From positions 15,611 to 79,610 of the forward strand of contig JBDIVS010000015.1 of the NCBI GenBank assembly GCA_039794245.1: a stretch of DNA of 64,000 nucleotides. Direction: 5' to 3'. A program made the position numbers and the translations under genes. Shown here in pieces: positions 63,530 to 64,000 of the stretch; within the stretch, counting starts at the first letter, position 1; every line of letters begins with the position of its first letter. The DNA is from DAITQM01 sp039794245 (GTDB lineage: Bacteria; Pseudomonadota; Gammaproteobacteria; Xanthomonadales; Wenzhouxiangellaceae). The notes under the pieces are model-generated. The model made no database searches and was not told where the DNA came from. It worked only from the letters and a program-made list of their open reading frames with translations.

Positions 63530-63835
63530 TCACAGGTGTCCTCCTTCTTCCACAGGCGCTATCCAGTACACACCTTGACCGGTAACGCTGTTTTCCGCCT
63601 GGCGAAGCGCCTCCAGCACGCCACTGACATCCGCGTCATCGAGCAGGATATCCACCCGCACCCTCGGCGTGTAGCCGACCACTTTATCCCGCGCCGAAAG
63701 AAACGGATCGCTTTCCACCTGCGCCCCATGCCCTTCCACATGGCTGAAGGTAAAGCCGGACACCTGTTTCAGGGTTCGCAGTTGATCGGCCAATTCCTGC
63801 TGGGTATTGGCGTGCAGCGTATTCAGGACAGTCAT
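63530..63835 (-). CDS. DUF3240 (P-II/CutA-like) protein
   Basis: A 101-residue protein from MTVLNTLHANTQQE. The pattern SGFTFSHVEGHGAQVESD near 27, VVGYTPRVRVDILLDDADVS near 52 and the end YWIAPVEEGGHL match DUF3240, a ferredoxin-like family usually next to heavy-metal RND efflux genes. It is directly upstream of the His-rich DMT gene. An in-frame upstream extension (to 63904) seems non-coding. Confidence 0.75.
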   Translation of the reverse strand: MTVLNTLHANTQQELADQLRTLKQVSGFTFSHVEGHGAQVESDPFLSARDKVVGYTPRVRVDILLDDADVSGVLEALRQAENSVTGQGVYWIAPVEEGGHL

Positions 63836-64000
63836 GAATACGAACCCGTCAACACCAAAACCGGCGATTCCACCGCCCGGCCGTGGTTGCCGGCTTGTCC
63901 TCACGATTGGGGGGCGAAAGGTGGCAGGAGAACAGAAAACGCCACATCATCCCATCTCTGCCACGTTACAAACGACTTCGACCGCCGGGCAGTGCCTGCC
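63836..64000. other. Right edge of the window
   Basis: 165 bp; the edge may cut into an upstream gene, but nothing is recognisable. Confidence 0.2.

Overview
The window is about 64 kb of G+C-rich proteobacterial chromosome. The 16S rRNA, the 16S-tRNA-Ile-tRNA-Ala-23S-5S order and the gene content point to a gammaproteobacterium that I cannot place to genus. It carries hopanoid synthesis, a Xanthomonas-type acetylated arginine pathway and a mevalonate-type HMG-CoA synthase. Several genes have simple frameshifts or abrupt junctions, so a metagenome-derived assembly is possible.

Layout. 1-4.8 kb: 5' part of secA, a DciA-like gene, gcvT-gcvH and a DedA/LssY membrane protein. 5-14.6 kb: a hopanoid operon (squalene synthase, squalene-hopene cyclase, HpnG, HpnM, HpnN, HpnL-like) divergent from ispA, so FPP, squalene, hopene, tailoring and transport are encoded together. 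15-19 kb: apt, thrB, mtfA, pyk. 19-25 kb: an AAA_14/DUF4143 ATPase, a frameshifted methyltransferase, a homocysteine methyltransferase remnant, and polyamine genes (aguB, puuC, puuR-like). 25-31.4 kb: lipoprotein, sppA, nfeD, SPFH protein, MAPEG, methionine gamma-lyase with an Lrp regulator. 31.4-39.5 kb: isoaspartyl peptidase, S1/P1 nuclease, a glycosyltransferase/metallophosphoesterase pair resembling agt-plcP behind a Pho-box-like site, galU, ugd and comEA. ugd lies between two inverted copies of a 250-bp repeat, one of which holds a second, nested element.

39.8-46.8 kb: one rRNA operon on the minus strand. Its 23S gene is interrupted four times: two group I introns at E. coli positions 1931 (with a LAGLIDADG endonuclease gene) and 1951, separated by a 20-nt exon, and two intervening sequences in helices 45 (encoding an S23-type four-helix-bundle protein) and 25.

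46.9-54 kb: an arginine operon argF'-argG-argE'-argA/B-argC-argH of the N-acetylcitrulline type. It is preceded by a short Arg-rich leader ORF and an intrinsic terminator, which looks like an attenuator with a leaderless start. 54.2 kb: mvaS. 55.5-61.8 kb: an accessory region bounded by two IS91-family 3' ends; it contains a more A+T-rich segment with a truncated permease, a YCII protein and a truncated urocanase joined to a META-domain remnant, then a lipoprotein and a membrane protein. 61.9-64 kb: a frameshifted small gene, a DMT transporter with a histidine-rich tail, and a DUF3240 protein.
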